Source of the DNA: Tricholomella constricta
Taxonomy: Eukaryota; Basidiomycota; Agaricomycetes; Agaricales; Lyophyllaceae
NCBI GenBank assembly: GCA_013368375.1
Contig: JAACJP010000002.1
Span: forward strand, 682,001-746,000
Length of the DNA: 64,000 nucleotides
Direction of reading: 5' to 3'
The notes beneath the pieces were generated by a model that was given only the letters and a program-made list of their open reading frames with translations, was not told the origin of the DNA and ran no database searches. Positions 1 through 10,519 of the stretch are shown here, in pieces (the first letter of the stretch is position 1; each line of letters begins with the position of its first letter). Both the position numbers and the translations under genes were made by a program.

Positions 1-479
1 CTTTCCGAATTTCGATCTCATTCCCTTCGAACTATCCTTATGTTGCACCCACCATCAAATTCGACTCTCCATGCTACCACCCCAATGTTGACATAACTGG
101 AGGTGCGATCTGCTTGGACATTTTACAGGTGCGTTGATCTGCATCTAGGCTCTAGTCATTGTGCCTAAAACACATACTTTGGTTTGTAGGATAAGTGGTC
201 GGCCGTCTACAGCGTTCAAACCATTCTTCTGTCACTGCAATCTCTTCTTGGCGGCATGTCATATTTCCCCTTGACGTCGTTTTATGCTCTTATTCTCTGG
301 ATTGCAGAACCCAATAATGCATCACCCCTGAACCCTGACGCCGCAGGTCTTTGGAACGCGCCTGATGGTAAGGCCTCGTGGTGAAATACAAGACACCTTG
401 ATTTATTTACTTTTGGACAGCTTTCAAGACCCAGCTGATGAGACACTACCGTCCACTGAAGGATGTCCCGTCGTCGTGA
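1..479 (+). CDS. UBE2C: Ubiquitin-conjugating enzyme E2, UBE2C/UbcH10 type (5' truncated)
   Basis: The 3' part of an E2 gene; the start lies before the window. Exons: 1-128, 190-253, 308-367, 421-479 (about 102 residues visible). The reading contains the E2 core: [10 protein letters not shown], then CYHPNVD with the HPN triad, then the catalytic cysteine in GAICLDIL, then [23 protein letters not shown]. This run is closest to UBE2C/UbcH10 and yeast Ubc11, the E2 that primes ubiquitin chains for the anaphase-promoting complex in mitotic exit. There is one extra residue between HPNVD and the catalytic Cys compared with the human protein as I remember it. The second intron (254-307) begins with GC rather than GT; only this junction restores the conserved LLGEPN. 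Family assignment is firm, the exact orthologue slightly less so. Confidence 0.9.
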
Positions 480-766
480 CCATTGTATCGATCCTAGTTG
501 TAGCTTTTCTGTTGTTGTATCTTAGCTCCAATGCAGCTTTCGTTGAACCGTGAGATGGATGCATGGGTTACGTCAGCATGAATGAAGGTTTTGGCATGAT
601 TGGGGTTGGATGGAAACATCGACTTGAAGGCCATTCGATATCGCCGCCGCCGTTTGAAACGTCCAGTACTGGTTGCTGAGCGCTGAGCTGTGAGTTGCAC
701 TGAGTGTTCTGGACCTTGTCTCATATATTCTGTCAGTTATACCCCCACATTCATTATTAGTTTAGT

Positions 767-1100
767 ATGGCGCGTCGTGCACCTCCAACATCTCTCCGTC
801 TCGTCCAGGGGCCCACACCTCCTCGAAAGTGAGTACCACGTCGTTGTAGGAACCAAAAGGACTCTCTGACGGGTATACAGCACACCGAAACATACACTTC
901 CATCGGTCCCTCGCCCGACATTTCATCCAGCTCCGACGGCGGCTACTCAGAGTCGGAGTCGTAGCTTTTGTCTGGACGGGTTGAAAGTTGACGCACGTCC
1001 GCAGACGGCAAAGATTCGCGGGCCTTGGGATCATTCAGGATGCATCACAGTTGCGGTTGACGTGCTAGCGCCGCCGAAGCCTGCAGCTGTTAGCATGTAG
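767..1100 (+). CDS. Small protein of unknown function
   Basis: A candidate two-exon gene of 93 residues, exons 767-828 and 881-1100. The first ATG starts MARRAPPTSLRLVQGPTPP; a 52-nt GT-AG intron with a gtgagt donor joins in phase to a second exon ending in TAG. The product is basic and rich in proline, serine and alanine. I see no signal peptide, membrane segment or known motif. It lies between the E2 and the Pin4-like gene, all on the same strand. The consensus donor and preserved frame favour a real gene, but nothing in the protein identifies a family, so it could also be a chance frame or the 5' leader of another transcript. Confidence 0.4.
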
Positions 1101-1295
1101 TACTCGTAGAGTAGCAACATAATGGGATGGCTGAGTTGAGCCTCGTGGATAAGCAAGAGACAACAGAGAGGAATTTGCAAATTGCATCAAAGACGGTTGT
1201 TGAACGCTTCTTGTTTAGTTTTCTCGCCCATTTCTCTTTTTTCACGAGTGGTCAACAGATATATTGGGCTTCGTGCGCTCTCGTTGTAGGACATA

Positions 1296-3118
1296 ATGAC
1301 CAGCTCTCCTCCTCCAATCTCCTCGCTGCCGCTTTCGTCGCGCCCTTCCCAGCAACGTCTTCACGACAATTACGATTACGAAGGCAACAGCAACAACAGA
1401 CCCCAGTATCATTTTGCAACCTCTCCAGGAATACAGGCCCAGTCTCCCTACAATCCTCTTAGTATGAACCAGTCTCCTCTCAAGAATAAGCCTATTCGTA
1501 GTGCTCTGCCCACCGTCCGTCCTCTCGATTTTCTTCGATGGCCCTTTTCTGATCTTATATCCCCCTTCTAGCAATGGCTCGATAATAATTCCTCCGACAG
1601 TCGCTCGCTGTCTCCCCACAACAACTCGGACTTTTCATCCGCTGGCGGCTCTCCACCCCCTATGGGGCACCTTAATCCTCCTCCCATGGCTCCTTCTACA
1701 CCCAGCCAAAATCCCGATGACGAAGTCATCCCCACCGCCATTGTCATAAAAAATATACCATTCAATGTCAAACGCGAGACTCTGCTTGATATAATTGTGC
1801 GTGTCTCACAACCCCCCCACCCGTTTCTTGCCTGTCATCTCATTGTTTTTACTAGGCATCGCTTTCCATTCCCACACCTTACGCCTTCAATTACCACCTT
1901 GACCAGCAGGGCTCATTCCGCGGGTTGGCCTTTGCCAACTTTCGTCAGGCGGCAGATGCGGATGCTGTCGTCGTCGCTCTCAACGGCTTCGATGTCCAGG
2001 GACGCAAACTTCGTGTCGAGTACAAAAAGGTACTGCAGGCAGGCGAAAAAGAACGCATTGAGCGCGAAAAAGCTATTCGCCGCATGCGTTCTATGCAGCT
2101 CGAGAAAGAACAAACCAGTGTTACGCCTCTTTACGAAGATTACGGATCTGCCATCTCGTCGGCATTTAGCCCCCAGCGCTCCTTCTCTTCGGGGTCGCCC
2201 TATCAGCAGCCGCAGTACTCGCCGCCCCATGCCTCGGCGATGCCTACTCCTCAATACAACCTTGCTCTTAATTCGGCTCCTGCTGTCCCTACCCAAGCTC
2301 CGCTATCAGCGACACCAAGCATCTCTGCAAAGAGTGCCTCTGAAGAACTGGATCTCAATGACCCTTCCACTCTTGAGATCTATTCCAGGATCCTTCTTTT
2401 CAAGGACGATCGCATGCGTGATGAGCTTGCGTTTTCGCGGACCCTCTCACCCAAACAACGCAGGGTTGTTCATCTCCTCGCCCAGAAGCTTGGTGTCTAC
2501 CATTACTCGATTGGCGAAGGCGAAGAGAGGTATGCTGTGGTCACTCGGATTGATCCCCAGAGGGTACGTATCGCAGAGTGTCTTGCGGTAACTTGCTAAC
2601 ATTTTCCTTTGCAGCAACAGCAGCAGCAACCACAAATTCAGCAGCAGAGCCAGCGCCAGATCCCTCACACTCTTTCCCGCGCGCCATCTGCCTACTTGAC
2701 ACCTTCGAGCCAAATGACCACGAGCTCGCTTCGTGCCAAGAAATCCATGCCAGACATGAAGACCTTGCATTCCCAGGCCCCGCGCCTCAGTTCTCGCGCC
2801 TCCAACGGCAACATAAGAGAAGGTTATGCTACCATTGCTTCACCATCGCGACGCGTCTCCACTGGGTTCGGCTCCTTGTTCTCCAACGGGAGCCCGTTCG
2901 GTACCAGCAGTGGCTCCGTGCCTCCAGTTCCAAGCCTCCCGTCCTCTATTGGCTCGGCTCCCTTGAACGGTAGTCATGAGAGCTCTAGCAATGTCGTTCG
3001 ACAGCCTCGAGGCCCTGGCATCGGGGGTTTTGCTAGGCGGGACAGTAGGGTTGGAGCTAGTGAAGCTCAGACTAGAGGTGTGCTTGACGCTAGAACTTAC
3101 GAACCACTGGAGATCTAA
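1296..3118 (+). CDS. PIN4: RNA-binding protein with RRM and R3H domains, Pin4/Cip2-like
   Basis: Four exons, 1296-1514, 1572-1796, 1856-2563, 2615-3118, give 551 residues. An RRM at about 128-205 has RNP2 (IVIKNIPF) and RNP1 (GLAFANF). An R3H-type domain at about 313-385 (MRDELAFSRTLSPKQRRVVHLLAQKLG) follows. The rest is low-complexity Ser/Pro/Gln sequence with a glutamine run at the start of exon 4. Fungal proteins with this RRM-R3H layout (S. cerevisiae Pin4, S. pombe Cip2) act on mRNA stability and G2/M or stress control in the cytoplasm. The first donor is GTCCGT, weaker than the others, but it is the only one giving an open phase into exon 2. The start is the first ATG of the frame. Confidence 0.85.
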
Positions 3119-3622
3119 TGATCGATACCGACGCAGTCCGTTCAGACAGTCTCCAAGGGGAGGATGGACGTTGGTAACTGATCTCGCAGAGATCGCCGTC
3201 AATCCGTCTAACGTTACAGTAAATTCCACACTCGTCTTTCCTTGCGCGTTTCCTTACTCTCTTACCCACAATATGTATAATCGTCTCCATCTCTCTCGCA
3301 CACTTCAGGTTTACTTTCATTAAAGTTTCGATACTGAAGAGGTTTTGCTTTCTCGTTCTCATGGATTTGTTCAATCACTCTCCCTCCTTATTCCCGTCTA
3401 TCATACTCCCGCCATCTATGCTCCGCGCCTACCTTCTTTTGACCGTTGGTGAATCTTGTATTTATGAAAATGATTTCGTGCCTCCACGCCATCATCGAGT
3501 CCACCAAGAGCCGATAATGAATATTTATTTGTTCGCTTTCTTCCGAAAAGGTTTTTTGGCGTCTCATTCCACCAAGACGGTTGTACCACCTTGGACCCGT
3601 CAATCTGTCTACGCTTAGTAAA
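3119..3622. other. Intergenic spacer between PIN4-like and NUC1-like genes
   Basis: About 500 bases holding the 3' end of the RRM/R3H transcript and the upstream region of the nuclease gene. It is pyrimidine-rich. I see no gene, RNA or repeat in it. Confidence 0.6.
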
Positions 3623-5054
3623 ATGCCAGGTTCCACCATAGTTCGCGCCGCGTTTTTCGCTGCTGGAGCTCTGGTGGGTGGTGGTGTGGCCACTGTCATC
3701 TCGAGCCGGCAGCAAGCACCGCCGAGGACCATACCAGTCGCGCCAACCACCCCGGCACCCATAATTGAACTCGACAATACAGGGAAAGCGCAGGTACAGG
3801 AGACTGCTCTTGTTCCATCGACAGCTGTGTCGACTATCCTCAGATATGGCAATCCCGGTGAGTTCCATACCACTTCAAGCCACGATGTCCGTTACTTAGA
3901 AGAAGATTTTGGGATATAGGGCCTGTTGCAGACCCATTGGTACGTAAAGCATATGTTGCGGCGTATGATAGGCGTTTACGCCATCCCGCATGGGTATGCC
4001 CATCGTACTTTCTGGCTCTGGTGGATTTAACAACGGCGTACTTCCAGACTGCTGAGCACCTCACAAACGCCTCGTTTAAAATTGGAAAAGAATCGAACAG
4101 TGCTGGGGATCGATCAAAGTCTACTTTTGTTGAGGATGAATCGCTGCCAGTGCCGTTCCGGTCGCGGTTGAAGGACTACTTTAGAAGTGGGTATGATCGT
4201 GGCCATATGTCAGTGTTGTCTTTTATATTATTCCCTTTCTCCTCCTGTCTTTTCGACTCTGACACGTCTTTTAATGGTTTTTAGGGTACCCGCTGCTGAT
4301 GCAAAATTCTCCCAGGTGCGTGCTTCGTTTCGGCGTTGAATGTGTTTGAATGGGAATATACAGGACGCCATGAACGAAACCTTCCTCCTCTCAAATATTG
4401 CCCCTCAAGTCGGTGATGGCTTCAATAGGCACTGTGTGTTCTTCTTATGTTCTAGCCGAACTGTATCCTATCTGACAGTCAGATAGACTGGGCGTACTTG
4501 GAAGACTGGTGCCGACGACTTACTGGAAACTTTCAAGACGTGTATGTCTTCACGGTACCCTTGTACTTACCGCGTCAAGAAGGTGACGGAAAATGGCGTG
4601 TGGTAGATCTATCTCTATTTCAACTCTCGAGAATTTGCTGAACCTTCTTCTCTGTCAGACGCACGAGGTAATAGGTTCGCCACCAAACGTTTCCGTTCCA
4701 ACGCACTTCGCAAAGGTTGTTCTGGCATCAAAACCAGTCTCACCTTCCACACCGGAACATCTTGAAATTTCAACAGGCGCATTCGTTCTCCCGAATGCAA
4801 TCATACCCGATGAAGCACCTCTAGAAAGCTTTGTTATGCCAGGTATGGCTTTGTTCTTTTCACGGTCACCGGTCATTTATAAATCGCACCCTGCAGTTGA
4901 AGCGGTGGAACGTGCTGCAGGTCTTACATTTTTTTCTGACGCTGTGAAAGCAAGCTCGAACCATATTTGTAAAACGACCAAGTGCCAGGTCATCGTGCGG
5001 AGATTCGATGACGCCCAGAGGAAAAGCCAGAAGGCCGTTGCTTTACCCAAGTAA
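3623..5054 (+). CDS. NUC1: Mitochondrial DNA/RNA non-specific nuclease, EndoG/NUC1 family
   Basis: Eight exons: 3623-3857, 3920-3993, 4048-4208, 4285-4315, 4364-4433, 4487-4602, 4659-4842, 4897-5054; 342 residues. The N-terminus (MPGSTIVRAAFFAAGALVGG) looks like a mitochondrial presequence plus membrane anchor, as in EndoG. The catalytic DRGH motif is split by intron 3 and reads YDRGHMVPAAD, with the general-base His near residue 156. It is followed by MNETFLLSNIAPQ, which carries the metal-binding Asn region, and HYWAYLEDWCR. This beta-beta-alpha metal nuclease cuts DNA and RNA, sits in the mitochondrial intermembrane or inner-membrane space, and acts in recombination, mtDNA turnover and cell death. 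It converges on the mL46 gene with only 68 bp between stop codons. Confidence 0.92.
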
Positions 5055-5122
5055 TACCTATCGATCTCGAGTTGTGCAGTCCTTTGATGTGTGCAGTTAA
5101 TCAATCAATACCAATGCGCAAA

Positions 5123-6191
5123 TTAATAGTCAGACAGGATGTCCTTGACTCCCTCCCAGTAATCCTTCTCCACCCGGGTTTCGATCTCCTGCTTCGTCAA
5201 CCAAGCGAAATCTGAGAAAGCCTTGGGGTTGGGCTTAGCTTGGCCTGCCATGATGTGGCCTTTGAAGAAGAAAGTGATTTTCTGTAGACAAGGCTTGTCA
5301 AAAGGCGTTTGAAAATCGGTACAGTTGCACATACCTCTGCCTTGGGATCCGGAGACGAGGTATCCAGTGGCGCCTCCTTGTAAACCCCAATGGGATTCCG
5401 ACTCACAATCCACGTATCCATGTTTTCGCCACATTCAGCATGTAAATCTCTTTGCGCAGCCTGTACAACACGATTTGGACAGGTGAGTCTCTCGTTCAGT
5501 GCGACATATGTAATAACATACCTGGTGCAAAAGTTCACCTTTCTCCACGCCTCCTTGGGGGAACCGCCAAATATCCTTGCCGCCCGCCTTCGCCTGAAGG
5601 AGAAGATAGATGTTGCGCTTGCCCTTCCGATCAAGACTCTTGTAGTCTCGGTTCGCATCTGCTTCGTGGACTCTAGGCATCAAGTCCTCGCTTTCCCCTT
5701 CTTGCAGTGCAAGTTGGTCTGCCGCAGCTTTGTCTGCTGCGGCCTTTTCTTTACTGACAAACTCGTCCTCCTGGTTGAATTTGGGACCGAAAGCCCTCCG
5801 CTCGCGTTTTTTCTCTTCCATGTTAAATTGCGTTTCTAGCAATGATCCCTGTTTGAAATAAAAGTCCAGAGGAAAAGGATTGTGGAGAGCGCGTCGGATG
5901 CGCGCCTGATAGGCATAGTAGGCACGTTCGAATAGGGTCGGCGTCCGGGTGACTATGGGCGCACGGTTCAGAATGATGGCCGCAGTTATTTGGGCACGAA
6001 GAACCCTTTTTGTTCGTACTGGCAGAATGGGGGCGGACGAGGATGGTTCGGATGACACTTCGGTCGCCAGCGTACGGCGGAAAGGATGCAGCGCGCCTGT
6101 AAGCTAGTTAGCTGATGCTTTAGAGAAATTGGACTGTAGACTGACCATGCTGTTGGCGTCCACATGAAGTTAGGACATTTCTCGACAACAT
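5123..6191 (-). CDS. MRPL46: Mitochondrial large-subunit ribosomal protein mL46
   Basis: Four exons on the minus strand, 6146-6191, 5522-6096, 5335-5460, 5123-5281; 301 residues. A short first exon encodes a basic presequence (MLSRNVLTSCGRQQHG) with Arg and Ser and no acidic residues, as expected for matrix import. The body has the Nudix-like fold of the MRPL46 family: a central charged helix (KEKAAADKAAADQ), then WRFPQGGVEKGE, then KITFFFKGHIMAG. The family has lost Nudix catalysis and is structural in the mitoribosome. The start shares a 129-bp divergent spacer with the V-ATPase subunit H gene. The start was chosen because only this ATG joins in phase through the first intron. Confidence 0.88.
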
Positions 6192-6242
6192 CCTTTGGCA
6201 ACGCTGCTCAAGTCGCGGTCGGGTCCCATTTTCAGAGCCCAG

Positions 6243-6248
6243 CACGTG
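6243..6248. promoter_or_regulatory. CACGTG E-box in mL46/VMA13 divergent promoter
   Basis: A perfect CACGTG, read CACGTGAA toward VMA13, with 72 bases between it and the VMA13 ATG. In fungi such boxes are bound by bHLH factors (Cbf1, Pho4 or SREBP types). The same hexamer stands at the same distance before the second V-ATPase gene of the window. Confidence 0.45.
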
Positions 6249-6320
6249 AAGGCGTGGGAACCTCCTTCTGCATCGAGCCTCCTTACACTTCAGTGCTTTA
6301 ACACCCTGACAGCCTCCGCT

Positions 6321-8170
6321 ATGATGTCGGTTTCGCTGGTCTCCAATGCATATCTCGACGAGGCTTCTTCTAAGATAAGGTCTAAACCGGTGCCCTGGGA
6401 GGTTAATATGACCCTTCTGCCCGTGCCCTATTGCGCACACTCATTGTGTTTTCCTCGACCAGGGATACCAACGCGCAGATCTGATTACCTCTGAGGAACT
6501 GGCTCTAATCAAGAAGGTAGACAAACAGCCCCGCGCGAGGATCGAGTCGATACTACTCTCAGATGGCCCGGCATATGCACTTCTCTATTTTAGTCTGCTC
6601 AAAAAGCTTCAGCGCGTTGATACAATGCAATGTCTCTTGGTGCTCATAGCGGATGCGCTTACAGGTCCGCCTTTCTCTCTAGTTCCTCGAACGCTAACTG
6701 AAGTCACAGGTTAGATCACGAAGAGAGGGTTCCTGTCTTTTTGAGGACCTCGGAAATCGATCCAGAGCTTCCCTTTCAACCCCTACTACGGTAAACCATG
6801 GATTCTATCAACCACAACCACAATGCTCAAGTCACATTTCAGAACGCTCGACGCGCAAGATGAATTCGTTCAGCTAAAGGCTGCGCAGATTCTTACCATA
6901 CTTATCAGGTATGCGCTCTTAACTTACACTAGAATATCGACACTCAGGGTCATCACAAATATTCAGCTCAGAAACAGCCCCACTCCCGTTACAGCACCTG
7001 AAACCATTCTTGAATACCCTGGCCGCTCTCATACAAGGATCATCACAGAAAAAACGTGATGTTGCCGTTCAATGTCTGGAATCTTTGCTTGCACGTCGCG
7101 ATTGCCGGCAGGCAGTTTGGGCGGTCCCCGGAATTATCGCAGGGTACGATACCTTTACTTGCCTGAGAACTACTTCTCAAGGACGTGTCTAGATTCTTGG
7201 AGATCCTCAAGCATAAGCCTGGCCCTCAAATAAGCTACCAAGTAGCTTACTGTTTTTGGCTTCTGTCGTTTGAACAGAATGTCGCGGAAGAACTCAATAA
7301 GTTCGTAATCTTGAATTCATCTGATATCTTCGATTGAGGTGTTAATTTGACCAGGAGATATGATGTCATACCTCTTTTGACCGACGTCGCTCAAGGTGCC
7401 GTCAAAGAAAAGGTGATCAGGGTGGTGGTTGCCACCTTCCGAGTTTCGTACCTCTTTCCATCGGCCTGTCTCTGTGATACTGACCGAATCGTAGAACCTT
7501 GTGACGAAGGCCCCAGCGGCCAATCTTCCTTCCATGCTAGTTGCGCAACTCCTGCCTTTCGTCAAAAATCTTTGCACACGAAAGTGGCAGGATGACGACG
7601 TGCTTGAGGACATTCAATTCCTCCGGGACGAATTAAACACCAATTTCCAGAGCCTCACGTAAGTCAAGCGCAGTTATGGGACAAGCGTCAACTCATCAGC
7701 GTGCGCAGAACATATGACGAATATACCTCCGAACTTTCATCGGGACACCTTTCATGGACACCTGTGCATGAATCAGACGGCTTCTGGAGGGAGAATGCCT
7801 CAAGGTTGAACGACAATGACTGCGAGCAGTTGAAGTCAGCTCTTTCTTCATCCTAGCTAGCCATTTGAGATCAAGCTCACATGCCGTTAGGACTCTACTC
7901 CGCCTCCTTAAGGAATCTACCGAACCACTTGTCCTTGCCGTTGCTGCGCATGATGTTGGACAATATGTGACACATTGCGACAGAGGGAAAAAGTATTTAT
8001 TTTGACTTTTCGCCATATCTGGTATTAATTCTCCTTGACGCAGATTGGTCACAGAACTCGGAGGCAAAGCCAGAGTGATGGAGCTGATGACGCATGAAGA
8101 CTCGGACGTGCGGTATCGCGCGCTGATCTCGGTGCAGCAGCTCGTTAGTCAACCATGGGCCGTTGTCTAG
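6321..8170 (+). CDS. VMA13: V-type proton ATPase subunit H
   Basis: Eleven exons: 6321-6401, 6463-6664, 6715-6790, 6843-6908, 6967-7143, 7193-7300, 7355-7442, 7495-7658, 7709-7834, 7891-7992, 8044-8170; 438 residues. Recognisable family blocks are SNAYLDEASSKIRSKPVPWE near the start, then IPWEGYQRA-like text, LALIKKVDK, YQVAYCFWLLSFE, and the C-terminal KWQDDDVLEDIQFLRDELN, SGHLSWTPVHESDGFWREN and DSDVRYRALISVQQLV. Subunit H is an armadillo-like helical protein that couples V1 to Vo and silences ATP hydrolysis in free V1, so it controls vacuolar acidification. Two ATGs stand in tandem at the start (6321, 6324). At intron 4 an earlier AG (6946-6947) would break the frame; the acceptor ending at 6966 preserves it. 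Confidence 0.93.
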
Positions 8171-8319
8171 TCCAACCCCCACCCCTCTCCTGCTTATAAT
8201 GAATTTTACTCTGACTGCATACGCACCGTTTTTTATGATCGTTATGATCAGCCATTCCGATCAAGAATTATGAACCTTGGATGATTTATATTACATCGGT
8301 ATATTTTAACATTCGAACC

Positions 8320-10395
8320 CTATGGTGAAACCCACACCTCGGAGACTACGTCCCACTCTTTCAGAACCCGAGCATGAGCAGTCCCGCCACTACGATATGT
8401 ATCATCTGCGGTTCCACCTTCATTCAGAAACCTGTCCTCGGTGAGAAGGACCCGCAGGCCGCCGACTGTCGCAAAACCCTTCGCGATGGGCACGTATGAT
8501 AACTGAAAGTCATAGACGGCGATCAACTGATCTGCGGCCTGTCCCTGGCGATCGGCCACGACTAGCTCAATGACAGGTAGGTATATTGCAGATGATCCAG
8601 TGTAGAGTACAGTGGTCGGTCGTGACTTGAGCTCGTCCGAGCAGCCGATATATGGCGGAGGGAGCGGTGCAAAATCCCCATCTGTTCTGTTTGAATTTCG
8701 CTCCAAAACATCAAGGGCGCGTTGACGGGGGGAGGCAGCTGCGACTAGCTTTTGATGGGCAAGCGCGTAGTTGAATGTTGTGGTGGCTGAGGATGGTGTC
8801 GAAAATCCGGATGATGGGAGCCGCGGGCTGAATGCCTCAGCGGGAGGGGCAGGAGTGGGGAGTGGGGGAGCATTGATTCGAGGTGGAAGAAGGTGCTGTA
8901 TGACGAGCTTCACTGCTCTTCGGAGTTTTTCTCTCCCTGGAGACAGAGGCGACGACAGGACAAGTGCAAAGGGGATAGTGAAAGGTTTTTCCACCCTGAT
9001 GGGATGCCGCGGCGTATCGCGGATAATGAGATTGACTTCGACATCAGGGACAGGAGCCGCTAAGGCTTGGAAGGGGGATTGTGGGCGAGGAATCCCCATG
9101 GACGATGGTCGACTCTGAGAAGGGGAGCCGGGTCTGTGGGGAGGAGGGGTCCCTGGTCGGGACTGGCTTAGTTGTGGAGATTGTGGACGCGAAGGAGGAG
9201 CCCCTGACATTGTCCGCTTAAGGTATGGCGGAAGTGCAGAAACGGGGGGTTGGATTGGGACAGTGGGAATGGGTATCCGGCGGGACAACATTGAAGTTAA
9301 AAGGCGGCCAGGTTCACCAAAGGATGATCTCCAGAAAATATCAAGCCGGCCAAGCGGGACCACAGTGCCTGGTGCGTATGACACAGGGAATAACGAAGTG
9401 GATTTCGGCGTCAGGATGTATATATATTGTCGTATGTCCTGTGGTTGCATCAACGCCTGAGGACCAGAGAATAGTTGTTGATCGTCATCGTCATCGACGT
9501 CGATAACATTGGCGTCCTCCACATCCCAACCCTCCGCACACTCGAAATGCATCCGTTCGAAAAGCATGGGTTCTTGAGTCAGATTCTGGATGTGCACTTC
9601 GAGATATACTTTATCTCTTTCTGCGGGGGATAGCACTGCGGATGGCGACCTTGGGATGTGGACTTTGGTTTTGACCGACAGAGGGTTAGTCACCTGAAAA
9701 GGAGCAGTGAATTCGAGTTGTGTTGACGTTAAACAGTTAATTACAGCAAATTTGTAGAATTTCCGAAACGTTTGAAGGCTTGGATCATCAGGATGCTCAC
9801 CTGAGCCTACTGGCTGGCGAGCGTTCACAGGCATTCGATACGTAACAGCACAAGCTAGAACATGCTGTCCGAGCTCTTTGATCTCGTGGTGAACGATGGT
9901 TTCAAAAGTATCCCTGGCGGCGAGTTTATGATCGGAACCCCCAAACTCGGCGAGTACGACTTTAGCGGTAGTTGTCTGCATTTCAACCTTGATACTAACA
10001 GCATCGATATCAATTTGAGCTTCGTTGTTGATACATAGACAACTTGAGAACGTCTCGCCGAGTTGTATGGATCCAAAAGAAGAAGGGAGTGTAAGGAGTT
10101 CCGAGGCATGAGTGAGATCCCGGAGGGTCTTTGGGTGACCTGGAAGGGGTGCGATGCCCTGGAGTGAGACTATTGATGCTGTGGAGTGTGCCTGCTAGGC
10201 ATGAGGGGAAGATAGATAGATAGATGGGCCTGATTTAACTTACCGAGAATGAAGGTGAGCTTGAATAGAAAGGCTGCCATGCGCTGGCCAGTTCTGGGCG
10301 CTGCGAATGAAATCAGACTTTTTCCAGGATCAAATGTGTTTACGCACAGAGACGCGCATGACTTTGAGAGATAGTAAGTGGGCAGGACCCTCCAT
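8320..10395 (-). CDS. TRAPPC13: TRAPP complex subunit TRAPPC13 (DUF974 family)
   Basis: Four exons on the minus strand: 10348-10395, 10244-10300, 9745-10191, 8320-9693; 641 residues. Diagnostic text is HLLSLKVMR at the N-terminus, LPSSFGSIQLGETFSS, HHEIKELGQHVLACAVTY, RKFYKF followed by NPLSVKTK, and the immunoglobulin-like C-terminus ending WDVVSEVWVSP. The protein belongs to the TRAPP tethering complex acting in Golgi and autophagy traffic. The intron 9694-9744 is a multiple of three without a stop, so the frame also reads through; splicing restores KFAVTNPLSVKTK. A proline/serine-rich stretch (residues roughly 275-330) and a second loop are inserted compared with animal orthologues of about 420 residues. 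It is divergent from the nucleoporin gene. Confidence 0.88.
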
Positions 10396-10442
10396 TGCGA
10401 GTAAAGGTCAAAACTATGTAGTGTACATGTGTACTTAATTTA

Positions 10443-10494
10443 GTGTCACATCACCGTGCCGTAATGTGTGACCTTGGTCACGAAATGTGTCACA
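10443..10494. promoter_or_regulatory. Inverted and direct repeats in TRAPPC13/nucleoporin divergent promoter
   Basis: The 124-bp spacer between two divergent start codons contains the inverted repeat GTGACC-TT-GGTCAC (10468-10481) flanked by two copies of GTGTCACA (10443-10450 and 10487-10494). The symmetric layout suggests a dimeric regulator site, but no factor can be named from it. Confidence 0.35.
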
Positions 10495-10519
10495 TTTGCT
10501 TCTTGTCCTGATCTTTGAC

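Noticed and set aside
6909..6966. Apparent one-base frameshift in VMA13 intron 4
   Set aside because: The first AG (6946-6947) gives the wrong frame, but the next acceptor, ending at 6966, joins ILTILISSETAPLPLQHL in phase, so the gene is intact.
10211..10226. (GATA)4 microsatellite in a TRAPPC13 intron
   Set aside because: Too short and common to be informative.
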